A stretch of 64,000 nt of DNA, taken from positions 2,728,001 through 2,792,000 of the forward strand of contig OY829330.1 of NCBI GenBank assembly GCA_963691655.1, written 5' to 3'. Below are positions 1-11,314 of the stretch, in pieces. The DNA comes from Toxonevra muliebris (lineage: Eukaryota; Arthropoda; Insecta; Diptera; Pallopteridae). Position 1 is the first letter of the stretch, and each line of letters starts with the position of its first letter. A model generated the notes under the pieces. It worked only from the letters and a program-made list of their open reading frames with translations, did not search any database and had not been told where the DNA came from. The translations under genes were made by a program, and so were the position numbers.

Positions 1-580
1 TAAAAGTAAAAAAGTTTGGCTTGCTTCTGCTGCCTCTAATTGTATTAGCTCCAGCAGGTTGTTCGTTAAAAAAAAATCACTGATTACTGTGTATACGGTT
101 GTAAATCTGTGGGTTACTTCAAAAGTAAATATGGAACAAGCAAACAGAGAAAATATAACACAGAAATTGTAATGTAAATACTTTATATAACCACTTCACA
201 TTTATTTATTTGTATAAATTTTTACTGCCAATCTATAGTAAAAATTATTATAAAGTAAAATGCTTTTAATCTTCGGCTTCGGCAAAATACTTCGGCCATT
301 TTTTGCCGAAGGTGCAATTTTGGGCCGAATAGCCGAAGTAGAATATTCGGCCGGACACTAATTTTCATACAAAGCCTTAGCAAATAATATAAGAAACCCA
401 CAAATTTTATAACAATAATAACTTTTGTACTAGTAAGTATATTTATATAATTTATATAGGGTTTTGTTCACTAAAGTTTGGTAAAAATAAGCCCTATTTT
501 AGAAAACATACTAAGAAAAAATTAACTTCTAAATATGCGTTTTTCTACTTGCATATAGTTCGGATCGACGATCCGAATTA
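1..580. other. AT-rich DNA without a gene; TTCGGC motif cluster
   Basis: No coding region is visible. At 269-360 there is a dense cluster of TTCGGC and GCCGAA words in both orientations, ending in ATTCGGCCGGACACTA. Read on the minus strand this begins TAGTGTCCGGCCGAAT, which looks like the end of a DNA transposon. No partner end was found, so it is probably a truncated element. The rest is AT-rich intergenic or intronic sequence. Confidence 0.4.
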
Positions 581-585
581 CCAGC

Positions 586-889
586 TGTTCATGCACCACA
601 TTATATTTCTATATCTATCACCTTATGTATTTTATTAACAGTTCCTATTTATCTATTATAAAACCTAACTCACACCACTACTGTGCAAGTTAACCAAGAG
701 ATTTAATTACACGGTTATAAGAATAGAGAACTAGAGAAGTACCGTTTTCGGAGTCTCTCGGTTAGCTTAACTTTCTTGCTTAGTTATAAGTAAACTTGAA
801 TTTTGTAAATCACTCATGTATAGTAAATTGCGCGAGCGAGTAATAAACTTATTTTTTTCTATATCAAGAACTGGCCTTTTCCTCATACA
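586..889 (+). repeat. 5' LTR of the BEL/Pao element
   Basis: 304 bp, TG...CA ends, preceded by the target duplication copy CCAGC at 581-585. It aligns without gaps to the 3' LTR at 3474-3777. AATAAAC at about 842 could serve as a polyadenylation signal. Confidence 0.93.
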
Positions 890-895
890 TATTTT

Positions 896-913
896 TGGCG
901 CCCGAGCAGGGAC
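896..913 (+). promoter_or_regulatory. tRNA primer binding site
   Basis: TGGCGCCCGAGCAGGGAC begins six bases after the 5' LTR. It is complementary to the 3' end of a tRNA with terminal CCA. It resembles the lysine-tRNA type of primer site with one base different; the exact tRNA is an inference. Confidence 0.75.
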
Positions 914-1066
914 CAATCGGTCACCCATTTTTCGTTTTTACACAAAAACGCGTTAAAATTTCCAATTTAGTTTTTATTTGATTTTACGCTCAATTAATAT
1001 GGCAACGGAGCTGGAGCGAGTTAATGCAATCGTAGAGGAGAAAACAGCACAACCACAACATTTCGC

Positions 1067-2198
1067 GTGGTGTTTGATGGTTCAAGCAAGTACCAAAATC
1101 AACCATCTCTAAACGAAGAACTGGTCCCGGGTGCAGCGCTTCATCGTGATTTATTTCAAATTGTCGTAAGTACTGATCATCAATGCTTTCTGTGGAGAGA
1201 ATCGCCGATAGAGACAATAAAAATTTATCAATTACATACAGTGACCTACGGCACCACTTTCTGCACCCTTTCTCTCCATCAGAACCTTGCAACAGCTTGC
1301 CAAGGATGAAACTATAATTCATCCGTGTGTATCAGAGATACTTCTTCGCAACGTTTATGTAGACGACTTTCTCACAGGAGCTGATAATTTACCCGAAGCA
1401 TTACATTTAAAACAAGATCTCTGCGCGCTGCTACGCTCAGGAGGATTCAGTTTGAGAAAATGGTCTTCCAACTGTGCTGATTTGCTGGACTTAATCCCAG
1501 CAGAACTTAAAGAATTTTCTGATTCGATTGTACTCAACGATGAAAAATTCATCAAAGCCTTGGGACTGCAATGGCACCCGCTAAGTGATTGTTTCTCATT
1601 TGTTGTTTCTTTTGGCATTACTAATAACCCAACCAAACGAAATCTACTTTCAGAGGACACCCCTGCGGATTGTGTAACAAAAGGAGTTATGTCTCAGGAT
1701 TTAAATACTCATCCTTTGTGGTGGCGCAGCCCTGCATGGCTCTTACAAAGCAAAGCCGCATGGCCAGCTGACATAGACCACCGAAATGACACCCTACTGG
1801 AGAAACGAAACACAATTAAAAGTTTGTACATTGCTGCTGAAAGTTATCCGGAAATTTTGCTCAAATTCTCTAGCCTGAGTAAAGCGCTTTCTGTAACGGC
1901 ATATGCTCTCCGCTTTCGGTATAACATTACTCATCAGGAGTGTCGCACAGGTGGCTTAACAGCTATAGAGTTAAAAGCAGCACAAAACCGTTTGATGTTT
2001 TTATTACAACGCTGTGAATATCACGAAGAGATTAAGCAGCTGCTAAAAAATGGCGAAGTACACAAGAGCAATACGCTCAAAAAGTTAAGTCCGTTTATTT
2101 GCGAAGAAGGATTCCTACGAGTAGGAGGCAGACTCAGACATGCTGATATACCTGCAACGATGAAGCATCCCATTTTATTATCTAAAAAAATCCATTAA
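1067..2198 (+). pseudogene. BEL/Pao pol: broken reverse transcriptase and connection region
   Basis: The first piece (1067-1309) carries RT fragments around FDGSSK and LWRESP. The segment with the first catalytic aspartate is missing between them. The reading frame then shifts near 1290 and continues to 2198, containing the YVDD active-site motif at about 1356-1370. After GLQWHP the RNase H domain has been deleted: the text jumps near 1630 to the segment that normally follows RNase H (around PADCVTKG and HPLWWRSP). The open frame stops at 2198. With the first aspartate and RNase H gone, this copy cannot encode a working polymerase. Family assignment rests on YVDD and the downstream segment order. 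Confidence 0.85.
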
Positions 2199-3447
2199 CT
2201 ATGCTTTTATTTACAGATGCTCACAAAAAAACTCTACATGGCGGTATCCAACTAATGCTAAATTTCATTACGCAAAACTATTGGATTCCAAATGTTTTTG
2301 TTTTGAAGCGCTGTTTGGTGTGTTTTAAGTATACAGCGAAAGCAGCAGAACAACTTATGGGGCATCTTCCTGCTGTACGACTGACTCCAGCCAGACCTTT
2401 TCTACATAGCGGCTTGGACTATTCGGCCGATTCGACGTGCGCCAATCGGCTCTACGTAATGCCAAGACAGCCAAGGGATACATTTGTGTATTCCTATGCA
2501 TGGTGACCAAAGCTATTCATTTGGAACCTGCATCTAACCTGTCCACTGAAGCTTTCATCGCAGCATTTCGGCGCTTTGTTTCTCGCAGAGGACGGTGCAC
2601 GCAAATGTATTCTGTTTGCGGCACAAATTTTGTTGGTGGCAGCAGTATGCTAAAAATCATGCATCAGCCTAACACCGCATCAATATCAGAAGACCTCAGC
2701 GTAGTTTTTGCTAGCGAAGGCACTACGTGGAACTTTATTCCGCCTGCATCCCCTCATTTTGGAGGGCTATGGGAGGCTGGAGTAAAGTCCACTAAATTTC
2801 ATTTGAAGCGCGTAATACAAGATCGTATTTTAACCTTTGAAGAGTTGGCCACGTTCCTATCGCAAGTTGAGGCGTGCCTCAATTCACGTCCACTCTGTCC
2901 GCTCAATGAAGATGTTGAAAGCTGCGACGCGCTTACACCGGGAAACTTTTTAATTGGCGCACCCACTTTTAACATTCCAGATGAAAAACTGCTTGACTTT
3001 ACTACTACTGGACTCAGTCCCTGGCATATGGTTGAGTATATGAAGCAACATTTCTGGCAGCGTTGGTTCTCTGAATATCTCAGTCGACTTCAAAGCCGCC
3101 TAAAATGGGCCACCACTCACACTAATGCAAAAACTGGTGACCTAGTACTGCTGTACGATGAAAGATGCCCGCCAGGAAAATGGCCGCTATCACGCATAGC
3201 TGAAGAGCATCCCGTTGATGGGTTAACTCGAGTGGTAACTTTAAAATTCAATGGCAAGCTCTTCAAGCGACCTGTCCGCAAAATTTGCTTTCTTTCTAAT
3301 ATTGAGCCTTGGAACTCAAGGGAAGATATGAATGTTGAAGGCAACGGCGAAGTGGCTCCGAGTCCCAGCGCAGCCAGGCAACCAGGCGACAAAGCAACAA
3401 CCTTCAACGGCCTTGCTGACAGCAATCATGATCTTCCAACTTGTTGA
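2199..3447 (+). pseudogene. BEL/Pao pol: broken integrase
   Basis: After the stop at 2196-2198 the same protein resumes. A zinc-binding segment with two histidines and a CLVC cysteine pair lies at 2215-2330, then the integrase core begins with GLDYSA (first catalytic aspartate). A frameshift near 2440-2490 moves the rest into the next frame, which runs to 3447. The second catalytic block reads MYSVCGTNF, so the expected aspartate is replaced. The third block, with its glutamate, is present in FGGLWEAGVK. A C-terminal basic region follows around WPLSRI. It ends just before the 3' LTR. The protein is non-functional by both frameshift and loss of a catalytic residue. Confidence 0.85.
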
Positions 3448-3473
3448 AGTACTGTCGTCTTTGAGCCCGGGAA

Positions 3474-3777
3474 TGTTCATGCACCGCATTATATTTCTAT
3501 ATCTATCACCTTAAGTATTTTATTAACAGTTCCTATTTATCTATTATAAAACCTAACTCACACCACTACTGTGCAAGTTAACCGAGAGATTTAATTACAC
3601 GGTTATAAGAAGAGAGAACTAGAGAAGTACCGTTTGCGGAGTCTCTCGGTTAGCTTAACTTTCTTGCTTAGTTATAGGTAAACTTGAATTTTGTAAACCA
3701 CTCATGTATATTAAATTGTGCGAGCGAGTAATAAACTTATTTTTTTCTATATCAAGAACTCACCTTTTCCTCATACA
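3474..3777 (+). repeat. 3' LTR of the BEL/Pao element
   Basis: 304 bp, TGTTCATG...TCATACA, followed immediately by the second CCAGC at 3778-3782. Only a short purine-leaning stretch (GGGAA) precedes it, so the polypurine tract is weak or mutated. Confidence 0.93.
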
Positions 3778-3782
3778 CCAGC

Positions 3783-4245
3783 AAATGAGGTGTTTGCATA
3801 ATTACAAAATTTAGAAAAACTATAGTTTTTATTAATTAAAGTTTTTTAGTTGTGATTTAGATATAATAGGTGATGTTTTGAGGTAATTCGGATCGACCCT
3901 TTGTTTAAAGAGTTTTTGTGGAATTTAAGTTCAAAGTTTAGATAAACTTGAAAAATATTTTGAATTTTAGTCAAAAATTTTACATTTTAAAATCAAAAAA
4001 TATTTTTTTTTTATTGAAATATTAATTGAAATTAGTAACGTTTCTTAGAGTTATACCAATTTTTAAACTAACTAGTAATTTTTAGTCAAATTCTATATGA
4101 ATTATATTTTTGAAAACTAGCTTGTGTTAAATGATTAGTATTTTGATGTGTAAACATTTTAGCTCACGGTATGGGCAAAATTTCAAATGTGTAAAATGTA
4201 AGAATAACTGTAACGTAAGTGTAAGATAACTGTAACGTCCAGTTC
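3783..4245. other. AT-rich spacer
   Basis: No ORF, repeat end or RNA signal that I can support. It separates the BEL/Pao element from the LINE endonuclease fragment on the other strand. Confidence 0.5.
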
Positions 4246-4249
4246 CCCT

Positions 4250-5379
4250 CTCGCTCACACTACTGTGCGGCATGACTGTGTCTCGAATTAGCTTTTTATA
4301 CTCCTTCTGCTTTTGACGATATAGAGCCCAGTGCTTATCAAGATTAGTCTTGAGAGCCCTGTTGATAAGTTTTCTCGACTCAACCCGCAGGGCTTGCAAC
4401 TCCTTGCTCCACCACGGAACAGGAATTTTAGCGAGGGGGACAGGCACGTTCAAAGCTGGTCTGAAGAGCAGAGGTGAGATTTTCCACCGCTGCTTCCAGA
4501 CCTCGCCCGTTGCGTAGTTTAGAGGGTAGAGCACAGCTTAATGAAGCCAGTTCAACTCTAAACTTTGCCCAATCCGCCTTTTTCGGATTTCTTATTAGCG
4601 TTAAAGGATTAACTTCAACAGCATACTGAAACTCGATATATCTGAGGTCTGATAGAGAGTCATCTCTAAGGACCTTCCAGTTTAAAATTGACTGCACTAA
4701 CCTTTCATTAGAAAGGGTTAGGTCAATAACCTGCTGCCTAGTAGGTGTGACAAAAGTGGGTTGATTCCCAACGTTTTGTATGTTCAATCCAGAAGACAGG
4801 ATGTGGTTGAGAAGATGGGTCCCTCTTACGTTGCACTTGCTGCTGCCCCAGATAACATTCTGTGCATTAGCGTCACAACATAATATGAGCCCCAAACTCA
4901 TCCTCTCACAATACTCCACAAATTCAACAACCATCGCTGGCGGTGGTTGTAAAATTGCATCGTATGGAAAGTAGGCAGAAGCAATCGCAAAATGTTTCCA
5001 TTTTCGATTATTCTGAAAACTCACCTTAGCAGCCATCATATCTTGGCCACAAAACTGACCAAGTTTCGTGATTGCAAGATGAGGAGTTGCTGTAAGACAG
5101 GTTCTAGGTCTATTAGAACTCTCATCATATAGAATTGTGCGCCCCTTAACTCACCAAGTCCACAGATGCGTCCTTTACGGCCCAAGGTTCTTGGATTGTT
5201 GTTATGTGAGGGAATGTATGCAACATGGAAAGGCGTTTACATAGGAGTGCAGTAGCAGCCTTGGAATGTTGCAAATTTATCTGGGTTACTGTAAGTTCAC
5301 AGATAGGTTCCGCAATATTTGCAGAGTTAGAAGACAGGGGTAGCCACGCGTTATCATTGCCGGCAGCAGTAGGCATCAC
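4250..5379 (-). pseudogene. RNase H-type (LOA/I/R1-like) LINE ORF2: endonuclease fragment
   Basis: Read right to left. 5379-5152 holds the start of an apurinic-endonuclease-like domain (QINLQHSKAA, then IQEPW). A frameshift near 5150 leads to the frame running 5137-4428, containing DANAQNVIWGSS (catalytic Asp-Ala-Asn), then PTFVTPTRQQVIDLTL. The expected SDH histidine motif is replaced by SDLRY. A second frameshift near 4440-4500 leads to PWWSKELQALR, the segment between endonuclease and RT. The RT, RNase H and 3' end are absent. It resembles the LINEs at 38157 and 63020, which share the DANA, EVLDLTL and PWW-x-EL order. Clade is inferred; LOA, I and R1 relatives are hard to separate from this part. 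Confidence 0.75.
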
Positions 5380-5389
5380 AGAGGTGGCA

Positions 5390-5450
5390 AATTGTCAAAG
5401 TTCCTCTTACTTGTCAAAATGCGTCTATCATCTTAATTCTTCTGCCATGG
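5390..5450 (-). repeat. Single end of the CCATGG inverted-repeat element
   Basis: On the minus strand this starts CCATGGCAGAAGAATTAAG and matches both ends of the element at 12641-13003. Only one end is present here, next to the LINE endonuclease fragment. Confidence 0.65.
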
Positions 5451-5859
5451 GTTAGCGTATGGATGTGTGAAGTATAATAACACACAGTAGGCTAAAGAGG
5501 GAGACTATTTTAGAACTATTTTAAAATATAATGTTAGAAATTACTAGTACATAAAGCTGCACATGCATGTACTACAAATCCACAGATGGAAAAATTTTGT
5601 AAAATTTCAAATAAATGTGAGAATTGAACTGGTAGTTTTAAAAAAATTTTATACTAAAAGACGAAAGTAAAAGTCGACTTTCGATCAAGTTTGGCAATTT
5701 AAAGTCGATCATAAAAAGTTTAGCTCCCAGACCCCTATCTTGTTTCAATCAATAAAGAAACAATGTGCGCAAAATTTGAGCTCAATTGGACCATGAAGTT
5801 GTACATTGTCGCCAGGAAAGTAATTTTTCAGATATATCAATTTTTTGTTCTTGGATTTT

Positions 5860-6195
5860 TGGAACAACACCTTTCCTTTCTTCGTTTATAAACATCGAGT
5901 TTACATCTTTTGTAACTCCTGGTACAAAAATTTTCTTTGCGAAATTTTCTATCAGCACCGATTTCTTCAACAAAGTACTTTCAACATGGCAAGATGATCC
6001 GGGTTACAAAAATGGAATTGAAAAACTTGAGAAGAAAGTTGTTGTCGATGACGTTGCAGAAAAAATGTGAAACTCATTCAGAAATACAATAACATTTTCA
6101 CAAAAAATTAAGCTGAGAAACAATTTGTTTCACAAATCGTTGCCGAAGACCGAAAAAAATACGCAACTGCTACTGAATTCTCTCTTATAGTGCGA
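5860..6195 (+). pseudogene. Decayed C-terminal fragment of a recurrent arthropod ORF of unknown function
   Basis: The plus-strand frame reads FVTPGTKIFFAKFSISTDFF, then W-Q-D-D-P, then IEKLEKKVVVDDVAEK. After a one-base shift near 6067 it continues VKLIQKYNNIFTKN, a stop, then AEKQFVSQIVAEDRKKY. From memory this order resembles the C-terminal end of a protein family found in many arthropod genomes and usually listed as uncharacterised, probably transposon-borne. The opposite strand also has a 63-codon frame at 5782-5973, which I consider a shadow. Identification is by recall only. Confidence 0.4.
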
Positions 6196-6199
6196 ATAC

Positions 6200-8196
6200 A
6201 CCAGAGTGAATTTCGTTGAAATTTTGAATTTCAAATTTAGGTGGACACATGACAAAAAAGAAATTTCACTGAGAATAGAATTTTGTTTTTGAGCGATAAT
6301 AAGTTTGAAGAAAAGAAGAATTTTTGTGTTCTATAATTATACGTGTTATCTCTGCGGCTTTGTTGTTGTTCTCCCATATAATTATCGCTGCTAGTTATAC
6401 ATAACTAGAAGCAAGTGGCGAATACAACGCAGCTATTATTTCAAACGGCTTTATCTTCAAAATTAAAGACCATTCTTAAAACGAGAAATAATTCTAAAAA
6501 TTATTTAAAAACTCGCATCAGTTCATTATTTATAATCAAAAATATGTGATAAAATATTTTCCATCTTAACTCCAGTTATTCATTTTTACCACAGAAATAT
6601 TGCAAGAGCAGCTATTATGAAAGCAAAATGTCAAAAAAATATATTATGCTTCCCCTGTTTTTTACAACCATGTGTTTGAGTGCTGCAGAGTTACTTTCGG
6701 CATTTCAAGTGAATTTCGTTGAAATTTTTGTGAAATTCACAATTGATTCTATGGATAATTTTCTTGTAAATAAAATATGTTTCTTCTATAGAAGTTGTGG
6801 GCGTTTATATTTTTCATGTTGTTTCAGGAATTGTGCGAATTTACTTTGAAAAAATTTGGTTCAGAAGGTTTTCACACAATTTCCTGGATGTGTCCAAATA
6901 AATTTCTCTAAAATGAAACAAGAAAATGGTTAAGATAGGGAAGACAATACCGTTTTTAAGCGGAGTTAATAGTTGCGTATACTATGTTTCAACTTCAAGG
7001 CGTTTGAGGGTCACCTAGAAATTGTCCGATGGAACTGAAGTTTAAAACAGCCCGGTTTTTGCTTGATTGGAACCAGATTCGTTCAAGGGTGTAGCAACAT
7101 TTTTATTTTTGAAATATCACCTATAGTAAGGGCCACCCTAATTTGCACATCCCTACAACATACTCGACATCATAGTTTAATAATACACAGTAGACTAATC
7201 AGAACTCTCCCCTCTTTTGAAATATGAAAATTTTTAAAAATTTGTCAAAAAATGTTTATTTTATTGTCATTCACAAAATAGAGGTTTCATAGTTGCATTT
7301 CGAATACACCGACTAAGTAACTACTGAAAATAGTAATGTAAAAGGCAATATGCACAAAATATAAATAAAATCAAATGCAACGAGATTGCAGTGAACTATC
7401 ACTTAATATTAAAAAAATATTTTTTTAAATTCAGAATGTAAAAATTTAAAGCCAAAGCAAATAATTCAACAGCTTATTTGAAAAAAAATTTAAGAACTAT
7501 TACATGAAATCTGTATTACTCATAATTTCTGCTCTCGCATAACGCTACCTCTATTCTTCAACTATGTGCCTCCATTTTGTGCGAAATTGAGTTTTTTTTC
7601 GCCTACTTAGCATACAATCACCTAAAAATCCTGATAAAAATAAGTTCCCAGTGGGTTTGTATGAGCCAGTTTTACAACCTCGTATCTCCACTTGAACACC
7701 AAAGTTTATTTTCCAACTCTTAGTTTTTTTCGTTGTCTTCAAAATGGTACTTTTGGAGATACGTGGTTTTATTATACATATATCCAATGGTAATAGGATT
7801 TCATCACACCATTCAACGACATTAACTAGATCTGTTTCCAAACCATAATGACCTGGTTTTTAAGAATATTTTTTAGTCATCAGCATACAAAACAATTTTT
7901 GATTTGATAAAAATCAAAGAAATATAATTGAAAAATAACACAAAAAGCCAACGAAAAAATAATACTTCTAATACTAATACTGCTACTACTTCTTCTACTA
8001 ACTTGCAAATGTTACAGCGCTAATTCCTACTAAAACATTTATATTGGCTACAAAAAATTTGCAAAACTATTCCCTCCATTTTTCAAATTAATTTGTAACA
8101 ATTTTTCTAAATCTGTTTATATCGTACAAATGAGCACAACTATGCGTACCAGTAATTTTTGACATTTTGTTTCAAAAATAATGTTACTTTAAGGTT
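6200..8196. other. AT-rich interior; one unassigned minus-strand ORF
   Basis: Mostly AT-rich DNA. A 96-codon minus-strand frame at 7551-7841 contains ICIIKPRISKSTILKTTKK; I do not recognise it and its composition is not clearly coding. A 73-codon plus frame at 6628-6849 is hydrophobic and probably chance. Confidence 0.3.
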
Positions 8197-8255
8197 ACTC
8201 TCCCTGTTTAGCCTGCTGTATATTATTATACTATGCTCGACATGATCGTTCTGGT

Positions 8256-8500
8256 ATGTTCGAACAAAGAGTTACTGTAAAGAGGTCGCAATTCGCTCTT
8301 GCTGTAATCGAAACAAAAAGTCATAGAAACCAGTAACGAGGTGCAATACCGATGGTGTGAAAACGACGGTTCTCAACACATCCAGCGAACAAAATGTTTG
8401 AATGGATGAGTTTGAGGTGTTTGATAAAACAAATATTTTGCATTTTTTTGGCAAATAACATTTAACATTTACAGTTTTTTATATATTCTTTATTAGGGTG
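8256..8500 (+). repeat. Interspersed repeat family A, copy 1
   Basis: Contains AAAGAGGTCGCAATTCGCTC and continues through CGAGGTGCAATACCGATGG to the TTAACATTTACAG block. It aligns along its length with 25285-25560, and its last 80 bases align with 22789-22885. No coding capacity. The family is probably a non-autonomous transposon. Confidence 0.7.
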
Positions 8501-9918
8501 ACCATTTAATGTATGGGAAAAAAATTTTGAACGTGTATTCTCGGTCTCACGGGCTAAAAATATTCGATTCGATAAATAATTAAGAAATATAAAGTTTCAT
8601 GCCGATCGCAGAAAATTTAAAGGTTCCTCACGAGTCCTAAAGTCGAATTGTTTTTCAGCATTTTTCTCATTATAAAGCGATAAAAGTAATTTAAATCACT
8701 CTTAAAATCTAAAAGAGCTAAATTACTATAAAACTGGCATATTTTATGTAATTTCACCTTTACAAAATGGAGCTTAACATTTTTTTACGTCTATTATTTA
8801 TCATTTTATTGCTGGTAAAAGGCGATTATCTCTCTGTAAAGGAGAAAAAAATTATTTAATTTTAGTTTTTCATGTAACACTGTGCGGCAGTGAAAATATA
8901 CTTTCCACGCGACATAACTCATATTGTAGGCATAATCAAGCAGAAAAAAACTGCATACTCAGAATTTTGAATTGACCCTCAAAATCTGGACTTAGGGCCG
9001 AAAACCCCATTTTTGATAGGTTAAAGCATATACTTGCCCGTAACTTTATTTTTATTTATTCCACGAGTAGGTTTTATATGTCATTCAAAATAAGACATTT
9101 GGCTGCTTAGAACAATGTACAAATTGGTAATATATCTTAAGGGATACCAGAATTAGAGGGCAAAATATATGGAAAATTAAAATTGTTTCTTTCCATTTTT
9201 CATTTTGAATAGCGTTTCAAACTACTATTTTGTTTCCCAGTGTATATAAACAAGTATATGAGAATAAACTACGTTCTATTTTGCTTCCAACGAGCTAAAA
9301 AATTTTCAAAATCCATTGAGGTTTGACTGACTTATTTACATTAAGGTTATCTCGTGACCTTTTTTTGCTTAATTTGCCAATATTTCCTAAAATAAACATA
9401 GTTTTGAGATTTCCCTTTGTGAATTCCTGCATCGAGGAGAAGCCCTCCGAATAAGTATAAAAAGAAGCTCTTTGTTTTATTAAGTAAGTGGCAATATCAA
9501 AACTTACGTGTGTGTACCATAAAGTCATTCAGTGACCATTACCTCTTTTATACGTCAAATGTGTAGTTCCCGTCTTTTTTTGTGTTTTTTTTTTTGCGTG
9601 AATAATAAGATAGTTATTACTTTTTATAAAATGCAAAGATAACTAGTTTCAGTAAGTATTTTAAATTTGTTATTAGACTTTTTTCGCTTGAGATTCGCGT
9701 ACTGACTGTATTTTGTCGCAGCGGCCACATCCTTTGAAAGAAAGCCAAAAGAAGACAGGGATATTAATGAGTGTAGTGACGTTTCGGTTTTTTTTTATTT
9801 TAATTATATTTATTGCAACTAACTTATAGAAATATACAAAGTTAACGAGCAATTCATTTTGAATACATAGTTTAATTATAATCTACTTTATATTCATGCA
9901 AAGAATATGTACGAGTAC
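8501..9918. other. AT-rich DNA without a gene
   Basis: No supported coding region. A 77-codon minus frame at 9295-9528 has no recognisable motif. A slightly GC-richer stretch at 8880-9120 begins with the palindromic CACTGTGCGGCAGTG, which could be a transposon end, but no second end was found. Confidence 0.4.
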
Positions 9919-9920
9919 AT

Positions 9921-11172
9921 CGACTGGTTTCTGACTCAACCTCGTAATGGCAAAATTACGAGTTTTCAGGAGACAAAAAAAGACTAAATTGTTCATCCAC
10001 TGTAAAAAACAGCTAACCATCTGTTTTTTAATTTTAGAAAAAAGAGTATTTTATGGTATAGTTAAATAGAAAATACAATAATATTTACATATTATATAGT
10101 ATTAAGTTGACTTTAAGTAACTTGCGAGGTCGCTGCTTTATTAAAAATAATATTTTATGTGGACTTACGAGGTTTTAGTTCTTTCCGGATTGAGTGCTGC
10201 TCTCAATCAAACCTGGTTTAAATTGAGTAATATCAAAGTATTTTATAGAAATGGTAGATTAAAACGAAGTCACTAACTTTAAACGTTTAGTTAATAATAC
10301 TTAGAAACAAAAAAAAACAAAAAGTACATAAATTACAATTGTAGCCTCCAATACAAATTATTTGTTAAATTTACCCAAATTAAGAATTTATATTATTTCT
10401 TTAAAAGAAATTGTACATCAACTAACACTTTTTAATATTATTATTATATCAGTTATTTTTATTTTTAAAATTATTGTAAAAATAATAACAAAAATTTTAT
10501 GCGCGAGATTTTCCAACGGTTTTATAGTAATTTTGTGTCGCTGAACACGACTGCTTACTGCTCCATCACATCTAGTTCTACCACAATATGGACCTGAAGT
10601 CGGAAAATTGGGTTTTCAGGGGCTTTAATTCTTTATTTTAACAGATACGAATTTGATGTCTGAAGCAAAAGTGTAAAGCAGAAACAATTTCTCTATATAC
10701 ACTTTTCCTCTAGCTTTTACTCTTCCTCTTGAAAATGAAGTCTTAATTAAACCCACTTTTTCAATGGCCGATAAAAAACATTGAAATAACTATTTATTAT
10801 ATTGTCTTTGGAGAAAATGTTCCCTGTTAAAAATTATGAGGAGTTCTGGAACATTAGAATGACCTTCGAGGTATACATTTCCTAAAATAATTAAGGGGCA
10901 TCTCTAGTCTTCTGCACATTTTTTGAAGAGTTTTTTCAGTTATTTTTATTAATAAATTAAAATTTTTTCATTACTAAAAAAATACATATTCAATTTTACG
11001 TGTTTGCTGCATTAATTAAAAATTGTGTTTTGCATACTCTTTTTTAGCTTTAATTATCAATATTCGATTTATATAAATTTTTACTAGATGTGGAGGCCAT
11101 AATTAAAGATGTTGCCAACAAAAACGTAAAATCCAAAAATTTGACTAACGAGGTTGAGTCAGAAACCAGTCG
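9921..11172. mobile_element. 1.25-kb element with perfect terminal inverted repeats
   Basis: The left end at 9919-9944 (ATCGACTGGTTTCTGACTCA and six more bases) is the exact reverse complement of 11149-11174. That is 26 perfect bases after 1.2 kb. The outermost AT on each side may be a 2-bp target duplication. The interior has no transposase. It contains a copy of repeat family B (10520-10890). It is a non-autonomous DNA transposon of unknown superfamily. Confidence 0.7.
10520..10890 (+). repeat. Interspersed repeat family B, copy 1
   Basis: Contains CACATCTAGTTCTACCACAA, GACCTGAAGTCGGAAAA, TTTGATGTCTGAAG and, near the end, GAACATTAGAATGACCT. The first half matches 48170-48410 in the same orientation. 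The second half matches the reverse of 48590-48802. A 100-bp part matches the reverse of 60290-60400. Confidence 0.7.
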
Positions 11173-11314
11173 ATATGTAGAATTTGATTGTTAAATAAGA
11201 TATCCTGGTTTTGTTCGTTTCAGTCTTCGTTTCCATCCAGTTGAGTTGATGAGAACTGAAGCTTCTTCATTGATGTGGCTGCATAACCGCTCTGTATGCT
11301 TCGTAGCTATTTTA

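Larger units (their letters stand above)
586..3777 (+). mobile_element. BEL/Pao LTR retrotransposon, internally deleted
   Basis: Two 304-bp direct LTRs (586-889 and 3474-3777) start TGTTCATG and end TCATACA. They are flanked by a 5-bp target duplication CCAGC at 581-585 and 3778-3782. A primer binding site follows the 5' LTR. The interior is only about 2.58 kb, roughly half or less of a usual BEL/Pao interior. Gag, protease, parts of RT and all of RNase H are missing. The remaining RT, connection and integrase pieces run on the plus strand and match the BEL/Pao order. I count about 11 differences between the LTRs (near 3.6%), so insertion was fairly recent although the coding part is heavily damaged. 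Confidence 0.93.
5471..8232. mobile_element. Possible DNA transposon with degenerate TIRs (AGTATAATAA)
   Basis: The left end (5471-5506, AGTATAATAACACACAGTAG) matches in inverted orientation the right end at 8197-8232, with about 30 of 36 positions alike. A third copy of the same end, in left-end orientation, lies at 7175-7216, which may mean two overlapping or nested copies. No convincing target duplication is seen: the flanking octamers agree at only 5 of 8 positions. The interior holds a decayed ORF (5860-6195) and otherwise AT-rich DNA. Confidence 0.45.

Noticed and set aside
4780..4974. Plus-strand ORFs over the LINE endonuclease fragment
   Set aside because: Shadows of the minus-strand LINE reading, which has clear motifs.
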